A DNA stretch of 31,618 bases from Pseudomonadota bacterium (GTDB lineage Bacteria; Pseudomonadota; Alphaproteobacteria; Sphingomonadales; Sphingomonadaceae): positions 1 through 31,618 of the forward strand of contig JAFAEZ010000210.1 in assembly GCA_023423775.1 (NCBI GenBank). Reading direction: 5' to 3'. Positions 15,295-22,505 of the stretch are shown here, in pieces. The translations under genes were made by a program, and so were the position numbers. The notes below the pieces were generated by a model. That model did not search any database, was not told the DNA's origin, and saw only the letters and a program-made list of their open reading frames with translations. Position 1 is the first letter of the stretch; the number at the start of each line of letters is the position of its first letter.

Positions 15295-16699
15295 GGCCGC
15301 GGACGTTCCGGCCTGGGTGCCGCTCGCTTACCTGATCGCCGGCATCTGCTTCATCCTCGCGCTGCGCGGTCTTTCGAGCCCGGTGAGCAGCCGCCGCGGC
15401 AATCGGTTCGGCATGATCGGCATGGCCATCGCGGTGGTCACCACCCTGATCATGCACGATGTCGCGAGCCTGCCCGAGATCCTGATCGCGATCGCGATCG
15501 GCGGTGCGATCGGCTTCGTGACGGCGAAGCGGATTGCGATGACGGCGATGCCGCAGCTCGTCGCGGCATTCCATTCGCTGGTCGGCATGGCGGCCGTATT
15601 GGTTGCCGCGGCCGCCTTCCTCAATCCGGGCGCGTTCGGCATCCTGGGGGCTGACGGCCAGATCCTGCAGGTCAGCCGGATCGAAATGGGCCTCGGCGTG
15701 GCGATCGGCGCGATCACCTTTTCCGGCTCGGTGATCGCCTTCCTAAAGCTCAACGGCAACATGTCGGGCAAGCCGATCATGCTGCCCGGACGCCACGTGA
15801 TCAATCTCGGCACGCTGGCCGCGATCCTCGGACTGATCGCCTATTTCGTCACCGATCAGAGTCCCTGGGTGTTCTTCACGATCACCGCTTTGTCCTTCCT
15901 GATCGGGTTCCTGCTGATCATCCCGATCGGCGGCGCCGACATGCCGGTGGTCGTGTCGATGCTGAATTCCTATTCGGGCTGGGCCGCCGCGGCGATGGGC
16001 TTCACGCTGCAGAATACTGCGATGATCGTAACCGGCGCGCTGGTCGGATCGTCGGGCGCGATCCTCTCCTACATCATGTGCCGGGCGATGAACCGGAGCT
16101 TCATCTCGGTCATCGCGGGCGGCTTCGGCGGAGACGCGGCGATCGCTGCCGGCGGATCGGCGGTCGACCGGCCGTACAAGCGCGGATCGGCGGAGGATGC
16201 GGCCTTCCTGATGAAGCAGGCCGAGCAAGTGATCATCGTTCCCGGCTACGGCATGGCGGTGGCGCAGGCCCAGCACGCCCTGCGCGAAATGACGGACCTG
16301 CTGAAAGAAGAAGGGGTGAAGGTGAAGTTCGCCATCCACCCCGTCGCCGGTCGAATGCCGGGCCATATGAACGTGCTGCTGGCCGAGGCCAACGTCCCCT
16401 ACGACGAAGTGTTCGAACTGGAGGACATCAATTCGGAATTCGCCCGGGCCGACGTCGCTTTTGTCATTGGCGCCAACGACGTAACCAATCCGTCCGCGAA
16501 AACGGACAAGTCGTCGCCCATCTATGGCATGCCCGTGCTCGATGTGGAAAAGGCCAAGACGGTGCTATTCATCAAACGCTCGATGGGCGGCGCCGGCTAT
16601 GCTGGGGTCGAGAACGAGCTCTTCTTCCGCGACAACACGATGATGTTGCTCGCCGATGCCAAGAAGATGGTCGAAGAGATCGTGAAGTCCCTCGGTTAA
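15287..16699 (+). CDS. pntB: NAD(P) transhydrogenase subunit beta PntB
   Basis: A 470-residue inner-membrane protein with about nine TM helices in the first 270 residues, then a NADP(H)-binding domain (about 290-470). Diagnostic segments are AFHSLVGMAAV, ADMPVVVSMLNSYSGWAAAA and VIVPGYGMAVAQAQHALREM, which contains the dinucleotide fold. The C-terminal GANDVTNPSA and KRSMGGAGYAGVEN segments are strictly typical. The complex uses the proton gradient to reduce NADP+ with NADH, supplying NADPH. It is the last gene of the cluster; the next gene begins 80 bp later. Confidence 0.97.
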   Translation: MHEAADVPAWVPLAYLIAGICFILALRGLSSPVSSRRGNRFGMIGMAIAVVTTLIMHDVASLPEILIAIAIGGAIGFVTAKRIAMTAMPQLVAAFHSLVGMAAVLVAAAAFLNPGAFGILGADGQILQVSRIEMGLGVAIGAITFSGSVIAFLKLNGNMSGKPIMLPGRHVINLGTLAAILGLIAYFVTDQSPWVFFTITALSFLIGFLLIIPIGGADMPVVVSMLNSYSGWAAAAMGFTLQNTAMIVTGALVGSSGAILSYIMCRAMNRSFISVIAGGFGGDAAIAAGGSAVDRPYKRGSAEDAAFLMKQAEQVIIVPGYGMAVAQAQHALREMTDLLKEEGVKVKFAIHPVAGRMPGHMNVLLAEANVPYDEVFELEDINSEFARADVAFVIGANDVTNPSAKTDKSSPIYGMPVLDVEKAKTVLFIKRSMGGAGYAGVENELFFRDNTMMLLADAKKMVEEIVKSLG

Positions 16700-16779
16700 G
16701 GGATCATGCGGGGTTCAGGCGCGGTGCCCGATTAGCCTAAAGGACGAGCGGATTCGGTTTCTTTCGGGGTGAACGGGCT

Positions 16780-17517
16780 TTGCGTAAATTGGGTTTGATC
16801 GGCGGGATGAGCTGGGTCTCGACCGCCATGTATTACGAGCAGATCAACAAGGGCGTTGCGCGGCGGCTGGGGGGGCTGAGCTCGGCACCCCTCATCATTG
16901 ACAGCCTTGATTTCGCACCCGTCGCCAAGCTGCAGCACGAGGGCGAGTGGGATGCGCTCGCCGAGCTGCTGATCGCATCGGCGCGGCGGCTCGAGCAGGC
17001 CGGGGCCGAGGGTCTCATCATCGGCTCGAATACGATGCACAAGCCGTTCGAGCGCGTGGCCGAAGCGGTGAATGTGCCAATCCTCCATATCGGCGACGTC
17101 ACCGCGGCGCGCCTGACCAAGGATGGGGTGCGGCGTGCGGGCCTGCTCGGCACGCGATTCACCATGTCGGAGCCCTTCTACCGGGAGCGGATCGAGGCGC
17201 ACGGCATTTCGGTGACGCCGCCGGCGCCGGCAGAGGCGCGCGACATCGACCGCATCATCTATGAGGAGCTCACGCGCGGACAGGTGACCCGGACCTCGCA
17301 GCGCGCGCTCAAGACCTGCCTAACCCACATGAGCCAGGCGCGGCAGCAAGCGGTAATCCTCGGCTGCACCGAACTCGTCATGCTGGTCGACACCGGCGCC
17401 AACGTGCTGCCGGTCTACGACACGACGGCGCTTCACTGCCAGGCGGCGGTCGAATGGATCCTGGCGGAACAGGCTTCGGAGGTGAGCCAGGCTGAAAAGG
17501 TGGCAAGCGCCGCCTGA
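16780..17517 (+). CDS. Aspartate/glutamate racemase superfamily protein (YgeA-like)
   Basis: A 245-residue protein with the N-terminal LGLIGGMSWVSTAMYY typical of this branch. Of the two active-site residues, the second is Cys196 (VILGCTEL). The first is Ser83 in IIGSNTMHK; classical racemases have Cys here (PCNTAH) and E. coli YgeA, as I recall, has Thr83 in a TNTMHK motif. It therefore belongs to the non-Cys/Cys subgroup, with likely preference for one isomer or reduced racemisation. The start is TTG 16780. It is followed by the convergent retropepsin gene, whose stop codon abuts its own. Confidence 0.85.
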   Translation: MRKLGLIGGMSWVSTAMYYEQINKGVARRLGGLSSAPLIIDSLDFAPVAKLQHEGEWDALAELLIASARRLEQAGAEGLIIGSNTMHKPFERVAEAVNVPILHIGDVTAARLTKDGVRRAGLLGTRFTMSEPFYRERIEAHGISVTPPAPAEARDIDRIIYEELTRGQVTRTSQRALKTCLTHMSQARQQAVILGCTELVMLVDTGANVLPVYDTTALHCQAAVEWILAEQASEVSQAEKVASAA

Positions 17518-18471
17518 TCAGCGGGCGAGCCGTGCATAGCGCCGCGGCGGGTCCAGCTGGGACGATTCATGCGGAAGCAAGCGCACCTTGCGGGTCGCGA
17601 AGTCGACCGAGACGCGCTCGAACAATTTGAGTGCATCCATGCCGAGAAGCAGGGCCGGCTTGTCGGTGAGCTTGAGCTTGCGGAACGGATGGACCTCGGC
17701 GAAGGCGATCGGCATGTCGGTGATGTCGACGCCGCCGAGCCGGAGTTTCTTGACCGCGGTATAATCGGCCTGCGTGACGCCGCCGGTGACGCTCAGCAGC
17801 TCGATCGGCAGGGTGGCCCGCAGCTTCCCTCTCTTCGTTAGCCGGCGGCGCAGGGCATCGTTGCCGATCGTCACCTCGGAGCCGGTATCGAGGATCACGT
17901 GCACCTTCTCGCCTTCGATCGCGGCATCGACCAGCACGAGATGCCCGAAACGGTTGCGGGCGGTGACGACGATCGTGTCGGAATCCCAGCGCGGCTCCAC
18001 CGAGCGTGACGGTGCAATCGACATCTCCTGACGCGCGAAATCGAAATGGACGCGCTGCGCCTTGAGGCTGTCCACTCCAAGCATGCCCTCGGCGCCGAGA
18101 TTGACCCGGGCCAGAGCCGGCGCGTGGATATCCTTCACCGCCTTCTTGCTCACCTCCAGGAGTGGGATCAGGACGGTCGGAGTCTCGCGCACTTCGGTCA
18201 TGCTGTGCAGGATCGTGCGCTCGCCTGGACCGAGGCCGAGCTCGCGGGCGAGCTCGCGGGCGATCACGGTGCGCTCGGCGCCCGTGTCGACGATGAACCG
18301 GTAGGGTCCTTTGCCGCCGATACTGACCGGCACGGTCATCCGCGCGGCCTTGTCCGCGGCATAGCCGAGCACGTCTGTGGCCGTATCGTCGGGGACGTCC
18401 GCCAGCTGGGCATGGAGTGGAGCCGTGAGCGCGACCGTCGAAAGCAGGAGGCAAAGCAGCCGCATGTGCAT
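17518..18471 (-). CDS. Periplasmic aspartic protease with two retropepsin-like domains
   Basis: The 317-residue protein starts at ATG 18471 (ATG 18465 is two codons in) and has a Sec signal ending near APLHAQ. Two similar halves follow, each with a catalytic triad and a flap-end hydrophobic-Gly: VDTGAERTVI (Asp62) with GMLGVDSL near residue 130, and LDTGSEVTIG (Asp195) with LLLGMDAL near residue 277. Such retropepsin-like proteins act as dimers with one DTG per chain; here both are on one chain, as in eukaryotic pepsins. It is probably a soluble periplasmic protease. The gene is isolated and convergent with the racemase. Confidence 0.85.
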   Translation of the reverse strand: MHMRLLCLLLSTVALTAPLHAQLADVPDDTATDVLGYAADKAARMTVPVSIGGKGPYRFIVDTGAERTVIARELARELGLGPGERTILHSMTEVRETPTVLIPLLEVSKKAVKDIHAPALARVNLGAEGMLGVDSLKAQRVHFDFARQEMSIAPSRSVEPRWDSDTIVVTARNRFGHLVLVDAAIEGEKVHVILDTGSEVTIGNDALRRRLTKRGKLRATLPIELLSVTGGVTQADYTAVKKLRLGGVDITDMPIAFAEVHPFRKLKLTDKPALLLGMDALKLFERVSVDFATRKVRLLPHESSQLDPPRRYARLAR

Positions 18472-18569
18472 AGATTTTCCTTCGCTGTCGCCTGGTCCCT
18501 TTTACGCCGGGCCGAAGAACGCGCCAAAGCCGTTCGTCGAAGCGCACGGGACCCTGGTCGAAAGCGGGC

Positions 18570-19082
18570 TCAGCGCTGGCGGTAGAAATCGGCGAGCCGG
18601 TCGAGCGCGAGCCCGAGCACGAGCTTGCCGGCGCGCGCCGGCCAACCGAGCGCGCGTTCGGCGTCGCGCATGCCCTCGCCCGCGCAGACGATGCGCCACA
18701 GGACGTCGCTGAGGCCGGGCCCGACCGCAGCGGTCGCGGCCTCGAAACGACGGCGGGCGGCGATCTGCGCTTCGGTCGGATCGGCCGGCCCCGGTGCTCC
18801 GCCCCGGCCGCGAGCGAGCGGCGGAGCGTCCCACCGCATCGTGACGCGCGGCGGCAGCTGGGATCGCTCCCAGTCGAGGCGCAGATGCTCTCCCGCAGCG
18901 AACTGGCGCTCGTCGATATGACCGCGCGACCGCAACCAGGCGAGCGGCGACTCGGCCAGGTTCACGGTGACCGAGCGGGCGCGGCGCGGGCAGCCGGAGC
19001 GCAACGGTCCGGCGGATCGGTTCTCGCCGTCGTCGGGCAGCGCGCGCTCGGCCAGCAGGCGGTTGCGTTTGGGTGCGGCCAT
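18570..19082 (-). CDS. DUF6456-like protein
   Basis: Starting at ATG 19082, with a strong AGGAGAAGAGG Shine-Dalgarno, this is 170 residues. The open frame runs further upstream (to 19496), but that part overlaps the XRE gene and is not used. The N-terminal third is basic and Arg-rich (LLAERALPDD..). Residues 40-70 (NLAESPLAWLRSRGHIDERQ) and the end (AERALGWPARAGKLVLGLALDRLADFY) match the DUF6456 family of alphaproteobacteria, thought to be DNA-associated because of a helix-turn-helix-like C-terminus. The function is unproven. It is divergent from the XRE regulator over a 91-bp region holding two inverted repeats. Confidence 0.8.
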   Translation of the reverse strand: MAAPKRNRLLAERALPDDGENRSAGPLRSGCPRRARSVTVNLAESPLAWLRSRGHIDERQFAAGEHLRLDWERSQLPPRVTMRWDAPPLARGRGGAPGPADPTEAQIAARRRFEAATAAVGPGLSDVLWRIVCAGEGMRDAERALGWPARAGKLVLGLALDRLADFYRQR

Positions 19083-19104
19083 CCTCTTCTCCTGCGACTC
19101 GATG

Positions 19105-19162
19105 ACTTTCCTATTGCCATTTCGGCCCGTCTGTAGGAAAGTGAAATAACCACAGGGGTTAT
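19105..19162. promoter_or_regulatory. Divergent control region with two inverted repeats
   Basis: Two perfect inverted repeats lie between the DUF6456 and XRE start codons: ACTTTCCTA at 19105-19113 with TAGGAAAGT at 19134-19142 (9 bp arms, 20-bp spacer), and ATAACC at 19146-19151 with GGTTAT at 19157-19162 (6 bp arms, 5-bp spacer). Both are good size and spacing for helix-turn-helix regulators. A shared operator for autoregulation by the XRE protein is a natural inference. I cannot place confident -35/-10 elements. Confidence 0.5.
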
Positions 19163-19173
19163 GGGGACAGGGC

Positions 19174-19737
19174 ATGATCACGCGTATCCGCGAGGTTCGC
19201 CGGGCCAAGAAGATGACGTTGCAGGACGTCGCCGACCGATGCGACCCGCCCACGACGCCGCAGACGATCGGGCGGCTTGAGACGGGCACGCGCACCGTTT
19301 CGGTCGGATGGCTGAACCGCATTGCTCGGGCACTCGGCGTGGAAGCGGGCGATCTCGTCAAGCTTCCCGATCGCGCCGACATCCCGGTGGCGGCGGTGCT
19401 CGAGCATGACGGCGCGCATGCGCCTCGGCGCGAAGGCGTGGCCATCCCCCCGCAGGCGGAACCCGGGTTGGTCGCGGTGACGGTCGCTTCCGGCATCGGC
19501 GATTATCGCAGCGGCGACGAAATCTGGTGTCATCGCCTGTCGCCGGAAGAGTTCGGCCGCGCGATGAACCGTGATCTGCTGCTGCCGCGCCCGGCCGGAC
19601 GCTTCCTGTTCGGCCGGTTGATTGGGCGGGAGGAAGGCAAGCTCCACGTGTTGCCGCTGGGTGGCGGACAGCGCCAGATCGTGGTCGGTGACCCACCCTG
19701 GGCGGCGGTGGCGATCCGCCTCATCCGCAACCTGTAG
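19174..19737 (+). CDS. XRE-family transcriptional regulator
   Basis: A 187-residue protein. The first 65 residues form a Cro/CI-type helix-turn-helix (ITRIREVRRAKKMTLQDVADR, then TPQTIGRLETGTRTVSVGWLNRIARALGV). The C-terminal half (80-187) contains GDYRSGDEIWCHRLSPEEF and GRFLFGRLIGREEGKLHVLPL, resembling a small beta-rich, peptidase S24-like fold but without a clear Ser-Lys dyad, so self-cleavage is unlikely. It may sense a ligand or a partner. ATG 19174 follows GGGGACAGGG. It is divergent from the DUF6456 gene and may control both. Confidence 0.85.
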   Translation: MITRIREVRRAKKMTLQDVADRCDPPTTPQTIGRLETGTRTVSVGWLNRIARALGVEAGDLVKLPDRADIPVAAVLEHDGAHAPRREGVAIPPQAEPGLVAVTVASGIGDYRSGDEIWCHRLSPEEFGRAMNRDLLLPRPAGRFLFGRLIGREEGKLHVLPLGGGQRQIVVGDPPWAAVAIRLIRNL

Positions 19738-19753
19738 GCCGGGCGCCCCCGCC

Positions 19754-20563
19754 CTAGTGCGCCAGGACGAGCGGGATCCGGCTGGTTTCGAGCAGGTCGC
19801 GGGTGACGCCGCCCAATACGGCCTCGCGCAGCCGCGAATGCCCGTAAGCGCCCATCACCAAATAGCTTGCGCCCAGCGCCGCCGCGGCGGCACCGAGACT
19901 CTCCGCTATGCCCTCCTGGAGCGGCCATTCGCGCTGCTCGGCCCCAATGCCGTTAAGCGCGAGATAGGCGCGCGCCTCGCTCGCCGGAACGTCGCTTTCG
20001 CGCCCGTCCACGGTGACGAGATGGACGCTCTGCGCGCGGCGGAGCAGCGGCAAGGCCAGGCGCAGCGCATGCGCGCTTTCGATCGACCCGTTCCAGGCGA
20101 TCGCTGCGGCGCCAATCGGATCGAAACGGCTATCCTCCATCGGCACTGCGAGCACGGGCGCCCGCACGTGCAGGGCAACGTCTCCCGCCATTCCGGTGGT
20201 GCCGCGCCTGCCGTCGTCGCCGCGGGGTGGCAAGCTGACGACGACCAGATCGGCGAGGCGAGCGCGGTCGATAAGCGACTGTACCGGTGCGCCGTCGACG
20301 CGCTGCCACTCCCAGGAGAGATTCTGATGCGGGAGCATCGCCTCGGTGCGGGCGCGATGGGCATCCTCGGCCTCCCGGACCCGCTCGACCACCTCGGGCA
20401 GCGCATAGACGCCACCGAAGGGGTCGCCCAGAATATAGGAATCGTAGGGAGTTGCCTGCAGGCAGACGATATGCGCGTCGTAGGTTTGCGCCAGCGCCAC
20501 TGCCGCTGCGAGGCGCGTGGCCGTACCGCCGTCCTCGTTGGCGTAGAGCAGAATGGATTTCAT
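19754..20563 (-). CDS. Tandem universal stress protein
   Basis: A 269-residue protein with two USP domains (about 1-145 and 150-269). It starts MKSILLYANEDGG at ATG 20563 behind a GGGAGG Shine-Dalgarno; the open frame upstream is spurious. The C-terminal domain has VMGAYGHSRLREAVLGGVTRDLL, close to the ATP-binding G-2x-G-9x-G consensus (GG in place of GS), so nucleotide binding is plausible. The first domain has LVVVSLPPRGDD where the motif would be, so it is probably non-binding. Tandem USPs are cytoplasmic and generally induced by stress. Confidence 0.9.
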   Translation of the reverse strand: MKSILLYANEDGGTATRLAAAVALAQTYDAHIVCLQATPYDSYILGDPFGGVYALPEVVERVREAEDAHRARTEAMLPHQNLSWEWQRVDGAPVQSLIDRARLADLVVVSLPPRGDDGRRGTTGMAGDVALHVRAPVLAVPMEDSRFDPIGAAAIAWNGSIESAHALRLALPLLRRAQSVHLVTVDGRESDVPASEARAYLALNGIGAEQREWPLQEGIAESLGAAAAALGASYLVMGAYGHSRLREAVLGGVTRDLLETSRIPLVLAH

Positions 20564-20742
20564 CGCGCGCCTCCCGGGGCAGAGCCCGAGCCGGCCGCTC
20601 CAGCCCGGAGACCGGCCGCAGGGGCTTCGTCGTGCCACACTAACTCCGTTCGCTGCGGTGGGCCAGTGGTCCGACCTGGGCAGCAACGGGAGCACAATTG
20701 CATCGCCTTCGTTCTCACGGACCACGTTGCGGGAGACGATGC

Positions 20743-20841
20743 TTGTTTTTTCTTTTCTCAAACCGCCTCGGCTGCCTCGGATCGATCCTTATTTCCGTGG
20801 TCGCGACCCTGATATTGCTCGCCTTCCTGGGCTGGTTGTGA
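20743..20841 (+). CDS. Candidate 32-residue single-TM small protein
   Basis: A TTG at 20743 lies 7 nt after GGGAG and opens 32 codons to TGA (20839-20841). The peptide starts (M)FFLFSNRLGCLGS and continues with a 16-residue hydrophobic helix ending FLGWL. About three quarters of its codons end in G or C, as in real genes here, while the alternative ATG frame at 20739 has mostly T-ending codons. The pattern NRLGCLGS followed by a TM helix looks like a recurring kind of small membrane protein, but I cannot name a family. The start codon is weak and the support is compositional. Confidence 0.45.
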   Translation: MFFLFSNRLGCLGSILISVVATLILLAFLGWL

Positions 20842-20865
20842 CGCCAGCCGAAGCGGCGCCGCGCC

Positions 20866-20893
20866 TTGACGGATGCGCCAGACGGCCTAGATA
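20866..20893 (+). promoter_or_regulatory. Promoter of the tRNA-Val gene
   Basis: TTGACG (20866-20871) is 16 bp from TAGATA (20888-20893); the tRNA begins 17 bp after the -10 box. Five of six and four of six bases match the housekeeping consensus, and position and orientation fit a stable-RNA gene. Confidence 0.65.
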
Positions 20894-20909
20894 GCCGCAT
20901 TCCCCCTGG

Positions 20910-20985
20910 GGGCGCTTAGCTCAGTTGGTAGAGCATCTCGTTTACACCGAGAGGGTCGGCGGTTCGAGCCCGTCAGCGCCCACCA
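20910..20985 (+). tRNA. tRNA-Val (anticodon UAC)
   Basis: A full 76-nt cloverleaf can be drawn: acceptor GGGCGCT/AGCGCCC, D-arm GCTC-AGTTGGTA-GAGC, anticodon stem TCTCG/CGAGA around loop TTTACAC (anticodon TAC, reads GUA and other valine codons), T-arm GGCGG-TTCGAGC-CCGTC with one G-U pair, discriminator A and an encoded CCA. It ends only 3 bp before the stop codon of the reverse-strand winged-helix gene. No integrase or attachment-site duplication is seen next to it. Confidence 0.97.
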
Positions 20986-20988
20986 TCT

Positions 20989-21912
20989 TCAGATCACAAG
21001 CGGCGACAGGCGCTGCACAGCGCGGAGATAGGCGCCGAGGCTGGCGGCCGCTTCGTCGGACAGGGCGATGTAGACTCGGCGGCCGTCCTGGGGATCGGCG
21101 CTGCGCACGAACAGGCCGTGCTCGCTCAGCAGCTTGATCCAGCGCAGGGCCGTGGTCGGCGGCACCGCGGCGGCGATGCAGAGGCTCGAAACGGCGACGC
21201 GCTGGCCCTCGAGCCGGGCGGCGAGCAGGTCCAACATCATGTCCCACGCCGGATCGGCGAAGAAGTCGCCGTTGAAATAGCGGTCGCGCATGCGGCGCGC
21301 GCGCAGGACGGCGCGGATCTCGGCCGGGCCGACGAGATGGTCGCCTTCCCCTTCGCCGGCGTGTCGGGGTGCGGGCTCGATCGCCTCCGCCTCGGACAGG
21401 CTGGCGAGCAGCGAAGCGATCCGGCCGATCTCCTCGCTCAATTGCTGGAGCCGTACCGGCCCTTGCCGGCGGCGGTTGTCGTGCAGCCGCGCCGGCGGCG
21501 CCAGCGCGGCCAGCGCTAGCGCCGCAACCCGGTCGGAGGGCAGGGGGGCGCAGAGGTGCTGAATCCGAGGATGCGGCGTGCGCGCGGCCACCGCGTCCAG
21601 CAATGTTGGCGGAGCAATGACGACGCTGCCGTGGCCGCCGCAGCGCGCCCGGGCTTCGAGGCAGTCGAGCAGGGCGTCGAGGGCCGGTCCCGGATCGCAA
21701 TCCACCTCCACGACCACGGCGTCCGGCCCGACGTGGCGATCGAGCCGCGACAGAGCAGCGCCGATAGGAGCGACATCGGCTATGCGGTAGCCGAGCGCAG
21801 CGGCGTCGTCATGGACGCGCTGGGTAGCCGCATCGCCATCTGTCAGCACGAGCAGGCTCGGCCGTGGGCTATATTCTAATGTTCGGGCCTGGCTTTCGCC
21901 GCCGGCATCCAA
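20989..21912 (-). CDS. Winged-helix (MarR-like) regulator with receiver-like N-terminus
   Basis: About 307 residues from TTG 21912, which has AGAGGGGG at good spacing; ATG 21987 is in frame and would add 25 residues with little protein character. Residues 15-130 look receiver-like (SLLVLTDGDAATQRV, DAVVVEVDCDPGPALDALLDCL) but lack a clear phosphoacceptor pocket and the conserved Lys, so a pseudo-receiver is likely. Residues about 205-305 are a winged helix (DMMLDLLAARLEGQRVAVSS, TTALRWIKLLSEHGL, then the wing FVRSADPQDGRRVYIALSDE), which is MarR-like. The target is unknown. It sits between the tRNA and the PilZ gene. Confidence 0.8.
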   Translation of the reverse strand: MDAGGESQARTLEYSPRPSLLVLTDGDAATQRVHDDAAALGYRIADVAPIGAALSRLDRHVGPDAVVVEVDCDPGPALDALLDCLEARARCGGHGSVVIAPPTLLDAVAARTPHPRIQHLCAPLPSDRVAALALAALAPPARLHDNRRRQGPVRLQQLSEEIGRIASLLASLSEAEAIEPAPRHAGEGEGDHLVGPAEIRAVLRARRMRDRYFNGDFFADPAWDMMLDLLAARLEGQRVAVSSLCIAAAVPPTTALRWIKLLSEHGLFVRSADPQDGRRVYIALSDEAAASLGAYLRAVQRLSPLVI

Positions 21913-22011
21913 GCTAACCCCCTCTGGTCCCCCGCTTTTCGGCCTGTTGATACCATTGCCGATCGGGCGGCGGGCAAGCGCATCCATATCGGACGCGCCT
22001 GCAGCGGTGCC

Positions 22012-22401
22012 TCAGCCGAAGCGGCGACGCATTTCGGCGGTCCATTCGCGCAGCGGGAAGGCCACGCGATGCTCGTCGATCAACTTCTCCGCGACGGCGG
22101 GATGGAAAGGCCGGTCGAACGCGAGGCCGGCCGCCGCGCCCGTGGCCCAGACGATGGTGGCGTACCAGCTTTCGAGACCGGGGAGGCGCAGCCATACGAT
22201 CGTGCCCGCAGCCAGCCGCTGTTTGGTGAGGATGCGGCAGCCGCGGGCCGACAAATCGGTGACGGTGACCGGGCTCGAGGGCTTGGCCGGCTCGCGGAGG
22301 GACGCGGCGATCCGCACCGGCGCGCGCGCAAAGCTGCGCTGATAATGGCCGCCATAGAGGCGGTGCCCGGGCGGGTGGAGCGGGAAGGCGTGCAAAGGCA
22401 T
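22012..22401 (-). CDS. PilZ-domain protein
   Basis: A 129-residue cytoplasmic protein that is essentially one PilZ domain. The cyclic-di-GMP-binding signature is present: RAPVRIAA (RxxxR type) near residue 26 and DLSARGCR (DxSxxG) near residue 49, so it should bind the second messenger. The remainder forms the usual beta barrel, with WLRLPGLESWYATIVWATG and GLAFDRPF. It has no output domain and so must act through a partner. Its presence with the EAL enzyme in the same window supports a functional cyclic-di-GMP network. The Shine-Dalgarno is weak. Confidence 0.85.
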   Translation of the reverse strand: MPLHAFPLHPPGHRLYGGHYQRSFARAPVRIAASLREPAKPSSPVTVTDLSARGCRILTKQRLAAGTIVWLRLPGLESWYATIVWATGAAAGLAFDRPFHPAVAEKLIDEHRVAFPLREWTAEMRRRFG

Positions 22402-22505
22402 GAGCGACTAGACCGCGCCCGGCGCAGCGGAGTCGAGAGGCCGTTTTGAGCCGTCCCGGAACGAAGCATTGGCCGGTGTCGCGGTAAACCGGATCCGGCG
22501 ACGTT

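Noticed and set aside
19622..20812. A 396-codon forward frame over the universal stress protein gene
   Set aside because: It is antisense to a protein with two USP domains and a good ribosome site, and its own product lacks recognisable structure.
20739..20891. ATG-started 51-codon ORF over the candidate membrane peptide
   Set aside because: Its third-codon positions are mostly T, unlike genes here, and the Shine-Dalgarno is too close to the ATG.
20910..21000. tRNA-Val as an integration site for a mobile element
   Set aside because: No integrase gene and no repeat of the tRNA 3' end were seen; neighbouring genes look like core genome.
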